Positions 34,460-42,591 of a stretch of DNA of 64,000 nucleotides are shown here, piece after piece. The position numbers were made by a program, and so were the translations under genes. Source of the stretch: Massilia sp. TS11 (GTDB lineage: Bacteria; Pseudomonadota; Gammaproteobacteria; Burkholderiales; Burkholderiaceae_D); NCBI RefSeq assembly GCF_022012445.1, contig NZ_JAKLTS010000010.1, positions 62,001 to 126,000 of the forward strand, in the 5' to 3' direction. How positions within the stretch are numbered: position 1 is the stretch's first letter; the number at the start of each line of letters is the position of its first letter. Below the pieces are notes generated by a model. That model was given only the letters and a program-made list of their open reading frames with translations, did not search any database and was not told the DNA's origin.

Positions 34460-35512
34460 CTAGGCTTGCCGTGGCTTCTTCAAAGCGTCCAGCTTAGAGA
34501 CTAGGTCTTCGGCGCGTAAATGGGTATAGCGACGGAGCATCTGCATGGACTTGTGCCCACTAATGGAGGCAACTTCTTGGTCGCTCAGTCCGCCCTCTAC
34601 AAGTCGGCTTACAGCCTCATGACGAAGATCGTGAAAATGTAGGTCGTCGATCCCGAGCGATTCCTTTATGCCCGCCCAAGTCTTGGTGAACTGATAGGGC
34701 CGGCGTTCGCCATCCTTGCCAGGTTCGCCGAAGAACACAAGGTCACAATCTTTCGGACGTAATGGATTTTCGAGCGCCGCTTTCAGTGCGGTGGTTGCGG
34801 CTGCAGTCAGGGGTACTGTACGAGCAGAGTCATTCTTAGTGTCGGTTAGGCGCACGACACGCAATGCCAGGTCGACTTGCGCCTTCCGCAAGTTCAAAAT
34901 CTCCGATTGGCGCATGCCGGTCTCGATGGCAATGTGGACGATCCAGCCTAACATCGGATTGCTGTGCTGCTCAACGGCTTCCATCAATCGCTTCTCTTCG
35001 TCTGCATTTAGGCGACGGTCGCGCCCTTTACCTGGGCTGGGCTTACGGATCGCAGCGACGGGGTTGTGCGTGAGGCCTAGACCCCATTCTTGGATGGCGA
35101 CGGTGAAGAGGTTACTGAGCATCGCCAGCTCGATTCGCACGGTGTTGTTCGATTTGCCAGCGGCGACACGATGATCGCGGTACGAAGCGACCAGGTCGTT
35201 TGATAGCGCGGCCATTGAATATTTGCCGAGGAAGCCGATCAGATGCTCGGCGGTGATTTTCTCGCTGCGTTGCGTAGTAGGCTTCTTCGTTGGAGTGACT
35301 TCGCGCAGATAGCGTTCAAGTGCTTCCGTCACTGTCAGGCGCTCGGCGCCGGCGCGTGAGATGTACACGCCGCGCACCATCTCATCTTCTGCGCTACGCG
35401 CCCAATCCGTGGCGTCGCGTTTGGTGCGGAAAGTCTTGGAAGTGATCGGCCATCCTTGCTTGCGGATGATGGCCTTCCAAGTGCCTGCGTCGGTCTTAAC
35501 GAATGTCGCCAT
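34460..35512 (-). CDS. int: Tyrosine-type site-specific integrase
   Basis: 350 residues, starting MATFVKTDAGTWKAIIRK. The N-terminal SAM-like core-binding domain lies at 60-150, the catalytic domain at 165-345. The full catalytic set is visible: Arg201 (TGMRQSEIL), Lys226, His294-x-x-Arg297 (HFHDLRHEA), His320 (SGHKSM) and Tyr329 (LRRYTH). The gene starts about 105 nt from attR and is transcribed into the element. It should catalyse the tRNA-Thr integration and excision. Confidence 0.95.
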   Translation of the reverse strand: MATFVKTDAGTWKAIIRKQGWPITSKTFRTKRDATDWARSAEDEMVRGVYISRAGAERLTVTEALERYLREVTPTKKPTTQRSEKITAEHLIGFLGKYSMAALSNDLVASYRDHRVAAGKSNNTVRIELAMLSNLFTVAIQEWGLGLTHNPVAAIRKPSPGKGRDRRLNADEEKRLMEAVEQHSNPMLGWIVHIAIETGMRQSEILNLRKAQVDLALRVVRLTDTKNDSARTVPLTAAATTALKAALENPLRPKDCDLVFFGEPGKDGERRPYQFTKTWAGIKESLGIDDLHFHDLRHEAVSRLVEGGLSDQEVASISGHKSMQMLRRYTHLRAEDLVSKLDALKKPRQA

Positions 35513-35573
35513 GAAGCCCCTGTGATCTGTGTCTGTACCTAAAGTGTACCTTTTCGAGATTCACAAAGACAAA

Positions 35574-35600
35574 TGCCTTAGACCGCTATGGTCTAAGGCA
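35574..35600 (-). terminator. Terminator supplied by the element downstream of tRNA-Thr
   Basis: Perfect 11-bp stem TGCCTTAGACC/GGTCTAAGGCA with loop GCTAT, followed on the minus strand by TTTGTCTTTG. It lies 17 nt past the attR repeat, downstream of the tRNA, and would stop tRNA transcription before int. It replaces the displaced host terminator at 21616-21650. Confidence 0.8.
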
Positions 35601-35616
35601 CTGTTTTCAAAGCTAA

Positions 35617-35666
35617 TTTCTGGTGCCGGCTACCCGAATCGAACGGGTCACCTGATGATTACAAAT
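35617..35666 (-). repeat. attR: 50-bp repeat at the tRNA-Thr 3' half
   Basis: Partner of 21655-21704, with 3 mismatches; the core 35648-35666 is identical. This copy is joined to the tRNA 5' half, so it completes the functional tRNA. Confidence 0.9.
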
Positions 35667-35696
35667 CAACTGCTCTACCTAATGAGCTAAGCCGGC
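35621..35696 (-). tRNA. tRNA-Thr (anticodon TGT)
   Basis: Full cloverleaf on the minus strand: acceptor GCCGGC pairs with GCCGGC before ACCA, D-arm TAGCTCATTAGGTAGAGCA, anticodon loop TTTGTAA with TGT, and T arm ACCCG-TTCGATT-CGGGT. The CCA end (35621-35623) is encoded. The 3' half from the anticodon loop on was probably supplied by the element. Confidence 0.96.
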
Positions 35697-35715
35697 GAAT
35701 CGGGCGGATTATAGC

Positions 35716-36177
35716 TTATTTAATCCGGGTCAAGGTCGGGCGCGGGCCCTTCTTGGGCGGCTCGTCGTCGCCATCGGGCGGCTCGGGCGTGTCGCTCGGT
35801 TCCGCGGGCACGGCGGCCAGCGGCGCCGCCTCGGGGGCGGGCGCCGGCGTGGCGTCGGCGGCCGGAGCGGTGACGTCGAAAGCCATGCCCTGGCCGTTTT
35901 CGGCCGCGTAGATGGCCATGATGTGGGTCACGGGCACGTAGATCTCGCGGGCGACGCCGGCGAAGCGGGCTTTGAAGCTGATCGCCTCGTTATCCATCTT
36001 CAGGCCATGGGTGGCGCCAAAGCTGATGTTGAGCACGATTTCGCCCTTGCGCACGTATTCGGGCGGCACCTGGGTGCTGCCATCGACCTTGACGGCGATA
36101 TGGGGCGTGTAGCCGTTGTCGGTGCACCACTCGTAGAGGGCGCGCAGCAGATAGGGCTTGGTGGAGGTGTCGGCCAT
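35716..36177 (-). CDS. sspB: ClpXP protease specificity-enhancing factor SspB
   Basis: 153 residues from MADTSTKPYLLRALYEWC. The SspB fold shows YTPHIAVKVDG, IVLNISFGATHGLKM and ISFKARFAGVAREIYVPVTHIMAIYAAENG. The long acidic/proline tail ending PPKKGPRPTLTRIK holds the C-terminal ClpX-binding region. It delivers ssrA-tagged proteins to ClpXP. The start is chosen at the first Met of the conserved block. Downstream of sspA on the same strand, as usual. Confidence 0.94.
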   Translation of the reverse strand: MADTSTKPYLLRALYEWCTDNGYTPHIAVKVDGSTQVPPEYVRKGEIVLNISFGATHGLKMDNEAISFKARFAGVAREIYVPVTHIMAIYAAENGQGMAFDVTAPAADATPAPAPEAAPLAAVPAEPSDTPEPPDGDDEPPKKGPRPTLTRIK

Positions 36178-36234
36178 GGTACTTGGACAGCGAAGGCCGC
36201 GCCCGGTTCCCCGAACGCGGCCGGCAGGCACGCC

Positions 36235-36846
36235 TTAGCGGCGCATCACTTTTTCGGACGGGGTCAGCGCTTCGATATAGGCCGGGCGCGAGAAGATGCG
36301 CTCGGCATATTTCATCAGCGGGGCGGCCGTCTTCGACAGCTCGATCCCGTAATGGTCGAGGCGCCACAGCAGCGGGGCCACGGCCACGTCCAGCATCGAG
36401 AATTCGTCGCCGAGCATGTACTTGTTCTTCAGGAACAGCGGGGCCAGCTGGGTCAGACGGTCGCGGATTTCGGCGCGCGCCTTGTCGTGGCTCTTGTCAT
36501 TGGCCTTGTTGCGCTCCGATTCGAGCGTGTGCACGTGCACGAACAGCTCTTTCTCGAAGTTGAACAGCATCAGGCGGGCGCGCGCGCGCATCAGCGGATC
36601 GGCCGGCATCAGCTGCGGGTGCGGGAAACGCTCGTCGATGTACTCGTTGATGATGTTCGATTCGTACAGGATCAGCTCGCGCTCGACCAGGATCGGCACC
36701 TGACCGTAGGGGTTCATGGTCGAAATGTCTTCCGGTTTGTTGAACAGGTCGACATCGCGCACCTCAAAGTCCATGCCTTTTTCGAACAGGACCAGGCGGC
36801 AGCGCTGAGAGAAGGGGCAGGTGGTGCCCGAGTAGAGAACCATCAT
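36235..36846 (-). CDS. sspA: Stringent starvation protein A
   Basis: 203 residues of the glutathione S-transferase fold: LYSGTTCPFSQRCRLVLFEKGMDFE, then PYGQVPILVERELILYESNIINEYIDERFPHPQLMP, followed by the helical C-terminal domain. It binds RNA polymerase and modulates stress and starvation genes. It lies downstream of petC and upstream of sspB, all on the same strand, which is a conserved betaproteobacterial order. Confidence 0.95.
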   Translation of the reverse strand: MMVLYSGTTCPFSQRCRLVLFEKGMDFEVRDVDLFNKPEDISTMNPYGQVPILVERELILYESNIINEYIDERFPHPQLMPADPLMRARARLMLFNFEKELFVHVHTLESERNKANDKSHDKARAEIRDRLTQLAPLFLKNKYMLGDEFSMLDVAVAPLLWRLDHYGIELSKTAAPLMKYAERIFSRPAYIEALTPSEKVMRR

Positions 36847-36905
36847 ATTTTGTAGTTCCTTAGAAACAAAGGGGGCGAAACGACAAGCGGTTCACCCCAG
36901 CATAC

Positions 36906-36929
36906 AAGGGTCCGCGCAAGGCGGACCTT
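36906..36929 (-). terminator. Hairpin between petC and sspA
   Basis: AAGGTCCGC/GCGGACCCTT stem with a 5-nt loop on the minus strand, 13 nt past the petC stop. The T-tract is weak, so it may only attenuate read-through into sspA. Confidence 0.5.
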
Positions 36930-36942
36930 GATACAGATTGAT

Positions 36943-37707
36943 TTACTTCACTTCTTTCCAGAAGGAGGCGTTCAGACGCCAGGCCAGCAAGGCGAACAGG
37001 GTCATGAACAGCACCACCCAGGCGCCCAGCATCTTACGGGTGCCCTGGGCCGGTTCGGCCATCCATTCCATGTAGCCGACCAGATCAGCCACGGCCGTAT
37101 CGAACTCGGCCGGGGTCATCTTGCCTTTGCTCACTTGCTCAAAGCCGACGAACTTGTGCACGGTCTTGGCGGCGTCGTGCGGGTCCTTCTCTTCCGCGAA
37201 CTTGGCCACGCGCACACCCTGCAGTTCCCACATGGCGTGCGGCATGGCCACATTATTCATGACCATGTTGTTCCAGCCAGTCGGACGGCCTTCGTCCTTG
37301 TAGAAAGTGCGCAGATAGGTGTACAGGTAGTCGCCGCCGGTGCCGGCGCCCGAGGCTTTCGCGCGCGCGATCACCGACAGGTCGGGCGGCACGGCGCCGA
37401 ACCACTCCTTGGCGTCCTTCGGATCGAGGGCGGTCTTCATCAGATCGCCCACCTTGGCGCCGCTGAGCACCAGGTTTTCCTTGATCTGCTGCTCGGACAG
37501 GCCGAGGTCGCGCAGACGGTTGTAGCGCATCGACGAGGCCGAGTGGCAGTTCAGGCAGTAGTTGACGAACAGCTTGGCGCCGTTCTGCAGCGAAGCCAGA
37601 CTGGTGCGGGCCGGGGCCTGGTCCAGCGGATAGCCGGCTTCATTGGCCATGGCGAACGCCGGAACGGCGAGGGCCAGGATGGCGATCAGTTTCTTCGAAA
37701 AAGTCAT
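36943..37707 (-). CDS. petC: Cytochrome c1 of the bc1 complex
   Basis: 254 residues. Signal peptide MTFSKKLIAILALAVPAFAMA, haem c site CLNCHS near residue 50, and the c1 segments NMVMNNVAMPHAMWELQG and FVGFEQVSKGKMTPAEFDTAVADLV. A C-terminal helix (MLGAWVVLFMTLFALLAWRL) anchors it to the inner membrane. The start at the signal-peptide Met is preferred over one 8 codons upstream. It transfers electrons from the Rieske centre to soluble cytochrome c. Last gene of petABC. Confidence 0.96.
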   Translation of the reverse strand: MTFSKKLIAILALAVPAFAMANEAGYPLDQAPARTSLASLQNGAKLFVNYCLNCHSASSMRYNRLRDLGLSEQQIKENLVLSGAKVGDLMKTALDPKDAKEWFGAVPPDLSVIARAKASGAGTGGDYLYTYLRTFYKDEGRPTGWNNMVMNNVAMPHAMWELQGVRVAKFAEEKDPHDAAKTVHKFVGFEQVSKGKMTPAEFDTAVADLVGYMEWMAEPAQGTRKMLGAWVVLFMTLFALLAWRLNASFWKEVK

Positions 37708-37731
37708 TTGTCTCTGTCCTGTTCTCGTCAA

Positions 37732-39144
37732 TTAGTGAGGATGGTAGTTGACGCGGGCCGGCACCTGTTTGAAGGTACCTGCAGCGGACCACCACGGCAT
37801 CAACAGGAAGAAGCTGAAGTACAGCAGCGTGGCGACCTGGGCCATGATCGTGGCGGTCGGGGTCGGCAGCTGGGTGCCGAGGTAGCCGAGCGTCAGGAAG
37901 GACAGGAAGAACACCAGGTAGACATATTTATGCCAGTCCGGACGGTAGCGGATCGACTTCACTTTCGAGTGATCGAGCCAGGGCAGGCCGGCCAGGATCA
38001 CCACCGAGGAACCGAACAGCACCACACCCCAGAACTTGGCGTCCAGCATGCCAGGCAGCATGCCGATGATGGCCAGCAGCGACACGCCGGCGATGGCGGC
38101 CTTGACCTTGAACGACAGCTGGGACTTGAGCCAGATGAAGGTCACGTAGGCGGCCAGGCCAACGATCACCACCCACAGGAAGTCCGAGGTGGTGGCGCGC
38201 AGCACCGAGTAGAAGGGCGTGAAGTACCAGGTCGGCGCGATGTGCGGCGGGGTCTTCATCGGGTCGGCCGGCAGGAAGTTGTTGTACTCCAGGAAGTAGC
38301 CGCCCATTTCCGGGGCCCAGAACACCACGATCGAGAAGATCAGCAGGAAGATCGAGGCGCCGAACATGTCGTGCACCGAGTAGTAGGGGTGCGAGGGGAT
38401 GGCGTCGACCGGGTGGCCGTCCGGACCCAGGTTTTCCTTGACTTCGATGCCGTCCGGGTTCAGCGAGCCGACTTCGTGCAGGGCGATCAGGTGGGCTGCG
38501 ACCAGACCCAGCAGCACCAGCGGAATCGCGATCACGTGGAAGGCGAAGAAGCGGTTCAGGGTCGCGTCGGACACAACGTAGTCGCCGCGGATCCACAGCG
38601 ACAGGTCGGGACCGATCACGGGGATGGCGCCGAACAGGTTGACGATCACCTGGGCGCCCCAGTAGGACATCTGGCCCCAGGGCAGCAGGTAGCCGAAGAA
38701 GGCCTCGGCCATCAGGCACAGGAAGATGGCGAAGCCGAACAGCCACACCAGTTCACGCGGCTTACGGTAGGAACCGTAGAGCAGGCCGCGCGTCATGTGC
38801 AGGTAGACGATGATGAAGAAGGCCGAAGCGCCGGTCGAGTGCATGTAACGCACCAGCCAGCCCCAGGGCACTTCGCGCATGATGTATTCGACCGAACCGA
38901 AGGCCAGGGTGGCGTCCGGCTTGTAGTGCATGGTCAGGAAGATACCGGTGACGATCTGCAGCACCAGCACCAGCATGGCCAGCGAGCCGAAGATGTACCA
39001 CATGTTGAAGTTCTTGGGCGCGTAATACTTGCCCCACTGGTCGTTCCACAGCTTGGTCAGGGGGAAGCGGTCGTCGACCCAGGCCAGGCCCTTCTGCAGT
39101 GCCGGCGCGTCGGCCGGGAGTTTCGTCTCTTTAAAAGCCGCCAT
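37732..39144 (-). CDS. petB: Cytochrome b of the bc1 complex
   Basis: 470 residues, eight-helix protein. Haem b regions GTGIF-type LVLQIVTGIFLTMHY, WLVRYMHSTGASAFFIIVYLHMTRGL and FFAFHVIAIPLVLLGLVAAHLIALHEVG, and the quinol-oxidation PEWY-type segment PTWYFTPFYSVLRA, are visible. It forms the membrane core that oxidises ubiquinol. It starts 2 nt after petA and ends 24 nt before petC. Confidence 0.97.
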   Translation of the reverse strand: MAAFKETKLPADAPALQKGLAWVDDRFPLTKLWNDQWGKYYAPKNFNMWYIFGSLAMLVLVLQIVTGIFLTMHYKPDATLAFGSVEYIMREVPWGWLVRYMHSTGASAFFIIVYLHMTRGLLYGSYRKPRELVWLFGFAIFLCLMAEAFFGYLLPWGQMSYWGAQVIVNLFGAIPVIGPDLSLWIRGDYVVSDATLNRFFAFHVIAIPLVLLGLVAAHLIALHEVGSLNPDGIEVKENLGPDGHPVDAIPSHPYYSVHDMFGASIFLLIFSIVVFWAPEMGGYFLEYNNFLPADPMKTPPHIAPTWYFTPFYSVLRATTSDFLWVVIVGLAAYVTFIWLKSQLSFKVKAAIAGVSLLAIIGMLPGMLDAKFWGVVLFGSSVVILAGLPWLDHSKVKSIRYRPDWHKYVYLVFFLSFLTLGYLGTQLPTPTATIMAQVATLLYFSFFLLMPWWSAAGTFKQVPARVNYHPH

Positions 39145-39146
39145 GA

Positions 39147-39755
39147 TTATGCTTCACCTTTCTCGTCTTTACCGATCAGGATCTTGGTCTCGCTCAGGTA
39201 CATGTGGCGCGGCACCTGGAGGTTGTCCGGCGCCGGCTTGTTCTTGAACACGCGGCCGGCCAGGTCGAAGGTCGAGCCGTGGCAGGGGCAGAGGAAGCCG
39301 CCGGCCCAGTTGTCAGGCAGGTTCGGTTGCGGGCCTTCGGCGAAGCGCGAGGAGGGCGAGCAGCCGAGGTGCGAGCAGATCCCGATGGCGACCAGGATTT
39401 CGGGTTTGATCGAGCGGTATTCGTTGCGCGCGTAGTCCGGGGTCAGTTCGTCCGGTTTGCGTTCCGATTTGGGGTCAGCCACGTCAGCATCGGTCTTCTT
39501 CAGCGAGGCCACCATTTCGGGCGAGCGCTTGAGGATCCACACGGGCTTGCCGCGCCATTCGACGGTGATCATATCGCCGACCTTCATGCCACCGATATCA
39601 ACTTCCACCGGAGCGCCGGCCGCTTTCGCGCGCTCCGACGGTTGGAACGTGCTCACCAGAGCCGCACCCGTGGACAAACCGACAACGCCACCCGCCGCGC
39701 ACGTCGCGACGAGTAAGCCCCGGCGGCCTGGATCGACCTGCTTTTCGTTACTCAT
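39147..39755 (-). CDS. petA: Rieske iron-sulfur subunit of the bc1 complex
   Basis: 202 residues. The twin-arginine-type N-terminus PGRRGLLVATCAAGGVVGLSTG suggests Tat insertion with an uncleaved anchor. The 2Fe-2S ligands are CSHLGC and CPCHGS. The domain order and length fit bacterial UcrA/PetA. First gene of petABC; the 200-nt gap to mscL holds the operon promoter. Confidence 0.97.
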   Translation of the reverse strand: MSNEKQVDPGRRGLLVATCAAGGVVGLSTGAALVSTFQPSERAKAAGAPVEVDIGGMKVGDMITVEWRGKPVWILKRSPEMVASLKKTDADVADPKSERKPDELTPDYARNEYRSIKPEILVAIGICSHLGCSPSSRFAEGPQPNLPDNWAGGFLCPCHGSTFDLAGRVFKNKPAPDNLQVPRHMYLSETKILIGKDEKGEA

Positions 39756-39951
39756 ACCAACCCCTAAGTAAAAATACGAATCTTGAAGAACTCATAAAAA
39801 AGCTTCTAGCAACCTTTAATTATAAGGGAAGCATATGGCGAATTAAAGAAAAACCTTGATTTTCGGACTGGACGCCCCCATGGGTTTGGCGCGCTCCGGG
39901 GGACAGGCTATCATGGGCCTGCCATTTCAATATCATTCTGGAGGGAAGCGC

Positions 39952-40374
39952 ATGTCCATGATGCAGGAGTTCAAGGCCTTTGCGATGCGGGGCAATGTGG
40001 TCGATCTGGCCGTCGGTGTCATCATCGGTGGCGCTTTTGGCAAGATTGTCGATTCGATGGTCCAGGACGTGATCATGCCGCCGATCGGCAAGGCGCTCGG
40101 CGGCCTCGATTTCGCCAACTACTACCTGCCGCTCAACGGCCAGGACCCGCACCTGACCCTGGCCGAGGCCAAGAAGCTCGGCGCCGTGTTGGCGTACGGC
40201 AACTTCATGACCGTGCTGCTGAACTTTGTGATCCTCGCCTTTGTCATCTTCATGATGGTCCGTCTGATTAACAAGGCGCGCCATGTGGAGCCGGCCCCGG
40301 CCCCGGCCGCCCCGGCGCCGACGCCGGAAGACATCGTCCTGCTGCGCGAGATCCGCGACGCACTGAAGAAATAG
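39952..40374 (+). CDS. mscL: Large-conductance mechanosensitive channel
   Basis: 140 residues starting [40 protein letters not shown], the highly conserved MscL N-terminus and first helix. The second helix is [24 protein letters not shown]. The C-terminal tail is Pro/Ala-rich before a helical bundle ([14 protein letters not shown]). GGAGGG precedes this start, so longer in-frame readings are rejected. Releases osmolytes on hypo-osmotic shock. Confidence 0.97.
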   Translation: MSMMQEFKAFAMRGNVVDLAVGVIIGGAFGKIVDSMVQDVIMPPIGKALGGLDFANYYLPLNGQDPHLTLAEAKKLGAVLAYGNFMTVLLNFVILAFVIFMMVRLINKARHVEPAPAPAAPAPTPEDIVLLREIRDALKK

Positions 40375-40393
40375 GGCCCTGCGGCCCGCCGCC

Positions 40394-41536
40394 ATGCTGC
40401 GCACACTCTGGCTCCTGTTCGCCCAGGTCGTCACGGCCGGGCTGGCCATTTACATGGTCGTGGCCGCCGTGCGCGGCCCGCGCGAGCCGTCCCGCCTGCA
40501 AAGCGGCACGGTCGAGCGGCCGGCCGCCATCCTGCAGGCCCCGGCCGGGGCCACGCCGGCCTTCAGCTACCGCGAGGCGGCCGCGCGCGCGATGCCGGCT
40601 GTGGTCAACATCCTCACCAGCAAGGTGGTGCGCCCGCGCCGCTTTCTTGAGGACCCGTTTTTCCGCCGCTTCTTCGGCGACCGCGTGCCCGAGGAAGAGC
40701 AGCAGAGCCTGGGTTCGGGCGTGATCGTCAGCCCCGACGGCTATATCTTGACCAATAACCATGTGGTCGAGGCGGCCGACGACATCCAGGTGATCCTGGC
40801 CGATGGGCGCAAGGCTGGCGCCAAAATCGTCGGCACCGATCCCGAGACCGACCTGGCCGTGATCCGCGTGGCCCTGCGCGATCTGCCCGTGATCGTGCTC
40901 GGCCATTCGGACGAGGCGCGCGTCGGCGATGTGGTGCTGGCCATCGGCAATCCCTTCGGCGTCGGCCAGACGGTGACGATGGGCATCATCTCGGCCCTGG
41001 GCCGCAAGAATCTGCACATCAATCCTTTCGAGAACTTCATCCAGACCGACGCCGCGATCAACTTCGGCAATTCGGGCGGGGCCCTGATCGACACCGGCGG
41101 CAATCTGATCGGCATCAACTCGGCCATCTATTCGCAAAGCGGCGGCTCGGTCGGCATCGGCTTTGCCATTCCCACCAGCACGGCCAAGAGCGTGATGGAA
41201 GCCATCATCAAGACCGGCTATGTGGTGCGCGGCTGGATCGGCATCGAATCCCAGGACATCACGCCCGAACTGGCCGAGAACTTCGGCCTGGCCGCGCGCA
41301 GCGGCGTGATCATCGCGGGCGTGGTGCGCAATGGCCCGGCCGACCGCGCCGGCCTGCGCCCCGGCGATATCCTGCTGAGCATCAACCAGCAGCCGGTGGC
41401 CGACACGGCCGGCATGCTGACCCAGATCGCCGCCCTCAGCCCGGGGACGGCTGCTACCATGACGGTGCTGCGCAAGAATCAGCGCGCTCAGCTGAGCGTG
41501 CAGGTGGCCCTGCGCCCGCGCAGCCCGACCGAATGA
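40394..41536 (+). CDS. Membrane-anchored DegS/DegQ-type serine protease
   Basis: 380 residues. An N-terminal helix (LWLLFAQVVTAGLAIYMVVAAV) acts as a signal anchor. The trypsin-like domain has His123 (TNNHVVEA), Asp153 (ETDLAVI) and Ser227 (GNSGGAL), a complete triad. A single PDZ domain follows from about 285 (NFGLAARSGVIIAGVVRNGPADRAGLRPGDIL). One PDZ plus anchor fits DegS-like architecture, though the family is often annotated as Do/DegQ. It is periplasmic, in envelope quality control. Confidence 0.92.
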   Translation: MLRTLWLLFAQVVTAGLAIYMVVAAVRGPREPSRLQSGTVERPAAILQAPAGATPAFSYREAAARAMPAVVNILTSKVVRPRRFLEDPFFRRFFGDRVPEEEQQSLGSGVIVSPDGYILTNNHVVEAADDIQVILADGRKAGAKIVGTDPETDLAVIRVALRDLPVIVLGHSDEARVGDVVLAIGNPFGVGQTVTMGIISALGRKNLHINPFENFIQTDAAINFGNSGGALIDTGGNLIGINSAIYSQSGGSVGIGFAIPTSTAKSVMEAIIKTGYVVRGWIGIESQDITPELAENFGLAARSGVIIAGVVRNGPADRAGLRPGDILLSINQQPVADTAGMLTQIAALSPGTAATMTVLRKNQRAQLSVQVALRPRSPTE

Positions 41537-41543
41537 GGACCCC

Positions 41544-42230
41544 ATGCATTTGCGCGACCTGAGCCAGTTCCTGCGCGAACTGAGCGAGAACAACAACCGC
41601 CCCTGGTTCATCATGAACAAACCGCGCTACGACATCCTGCGCGAAGAGTTCCACCAGGTGGTGCAGCAGCTGATCCAGGCCCTGAGCCGTTTTGACAAGG
41701 CCGTGGCCGGGGTCGACGCGAAGAAGGCCATGTTTCGCATCAACCGCGATGTGCGCTTTTCACACGACAAAAGCCCGTATAAAACGCGCTTCTCCGCCGC
41801 CATCACGGCCAGCAACCAGCGCCGCCCGAGCGCGGCTGGCGGCCCGGCCTATTACTTCCACATCGAAGGCAATGGCAAGCTGCTGTTCGGCGCCGGCGAA
41901 TACATGCCGCCGCCGCCACGCCTGAAGGCGATCCGCCAGCACCTGGTCAACGATGCGCCAGGCTTTGCCAAAGTCCTCAAGAATAAGGCCCTGGTGGCGC
42001 GCTACGGCGACCTGCAGCCCGAAGACAAGCTGCAGCGTCCGCCGAAAGGTTTCGCGCCCGATCATCCGCACATCGAGTACATCAAGCTGAAAAGCTTTTT
42101 CGTCTGGACTGAAGTCGATCTCAATCTCAACGCGCCGGAACAGCTCGTGCCCCTGCTGGCCAGTGGCCTGCAGGACGCGTTTGCGCTGGTCAGCTGGCTG
42201 CGCACCGTGAACGACCATTTTGAGGAGTAA
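41544..42230 (+). CDS. DUF2461 (TIGR02453) family protein
   Basis: 228 residues, soluble. FLRELSENNNRPWFIMNKPRYD, MFRINRDVRFSHDKSPYKTRFSA and YYFHIEGNGKLLFGAGEYMPPPPRLKAIRQ are the signature blocks of DUF2461. Function is unknown in the literature I recall. It is 7 nt after the protease gene and 3 nt before the cupin gene, so the three are likely one transcript. Confidence 0.9.
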   Translation: MHLRDLSQFLRELSENNNRPWFIMNKPRYDILREEFHQVVQQLIQALSRFDKAVAGVDAKKAMFRINRDVRFSHDKSPYKTRFSAAITASNQRRPSAAGGPAYYFHIEGNGKLLFGAGEYMPPPPRLKAIRQHLVNDAPGFAKVLKNKALVARYGDLQPEDKLQRPPKGFAPDHPHIEYIKLKSFFVWTEVDLNLNAPEQLVPLLASGLQDAFALVSWLRTVNDHFEE

Positions 42231-42233
42231 GCC

Positions 42234-42587
42234 ATGGCCCTGCCACATGCCGCCTCGGGCGACCTGATTCCCTTGCGCCGCGAGGGCGATGACCTCGCCA
42301 ATTTCACCTCGATCGCGCTGGCCAAGACCGAGAGCATGGAACTGATCCGCCTGGTGCTGCCCAAGGGCCGCGCCATGCCCAGCCACGCGATCGAGCGCGA
42401 GTGCACGCTGCTGTGCCTGCATGGCAGTCTGGTGGTCGAGATGAACGGCAGGGAAACGCGCATGGCGCCGTCCGAGCTGATGTGGATTGCCGGGCGCCAG
42501 CAGCACGCCGTGCGCGCCGAGGAGGATGCGGTCGCCCTGCTGACCATCCTGCTCGGGTCTTCGCGCCACGGCCACGCCGGCGGCTAA
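42234..42587 (+). CDS. Small cupin-domain protein
   Basis: 117 residues. A single cupin barrel with VLPKGRAMPSHAIERECTLLCLHGSLVVEMNGRE and WIAGRQQHAVRAEEDAVALLTILL. The classical motif-1 histidine pair is reduced to a single His (PSHAIE), and motif 2 has QQHAV. Metal binding is therefore uncertain. Probably a sensor or small-molecule-binding protein. Convergent with gpsA, 4 nt away. Confidence 0.85.
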   Translation: MALPHAASGDLIPLRREGDDLANFTSIALAKTESMELIRLVLPKGRAMPSHAIERECTLLCLHGSLVVEMNGRETRMAPSELMWIAGRQQHAVRAEEDAVALLTILLGSSRHGHAGG

Positions 42588-42591
42588 AGCC

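Larger units (their letters stand above)
21655..35666. mobile_element. 14-kb integrated plasmid-like element in tRNA-Thr
   Basis: Bounded by direct 50-bp repeats of the tRNA-Thr 3' half, with a tyrosine integrase gene next to the intact tRNA end. The content differs from the host: AT-richer cargo (21.9-27.3 kb), trbJ-trbK-trbL, helix-turn-helix and replication-like genes, and an iteron-like array at 28.57-28.72 kb. No relaxase, coupling protein or VirB4-type ATPase was found, so it is not self-transmissible as seen; it could be mobilised in trans or be a decayed integrative element. Confidence 0.88.

Noticed and set aside
35521-35616. A separate small gene between int and tRNA-Thr
   Set aside because: Only the terminator hairpin and the integrase leader fit in this short stretch; no frame with a ribosome site.
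36928-39435. 835-codon plus-strand frame opposite cytochrome bc1 genes
   Set aside because: Antisense to petC/petB, which have haem and quinone motifs; no domain in the plus-strand reading.
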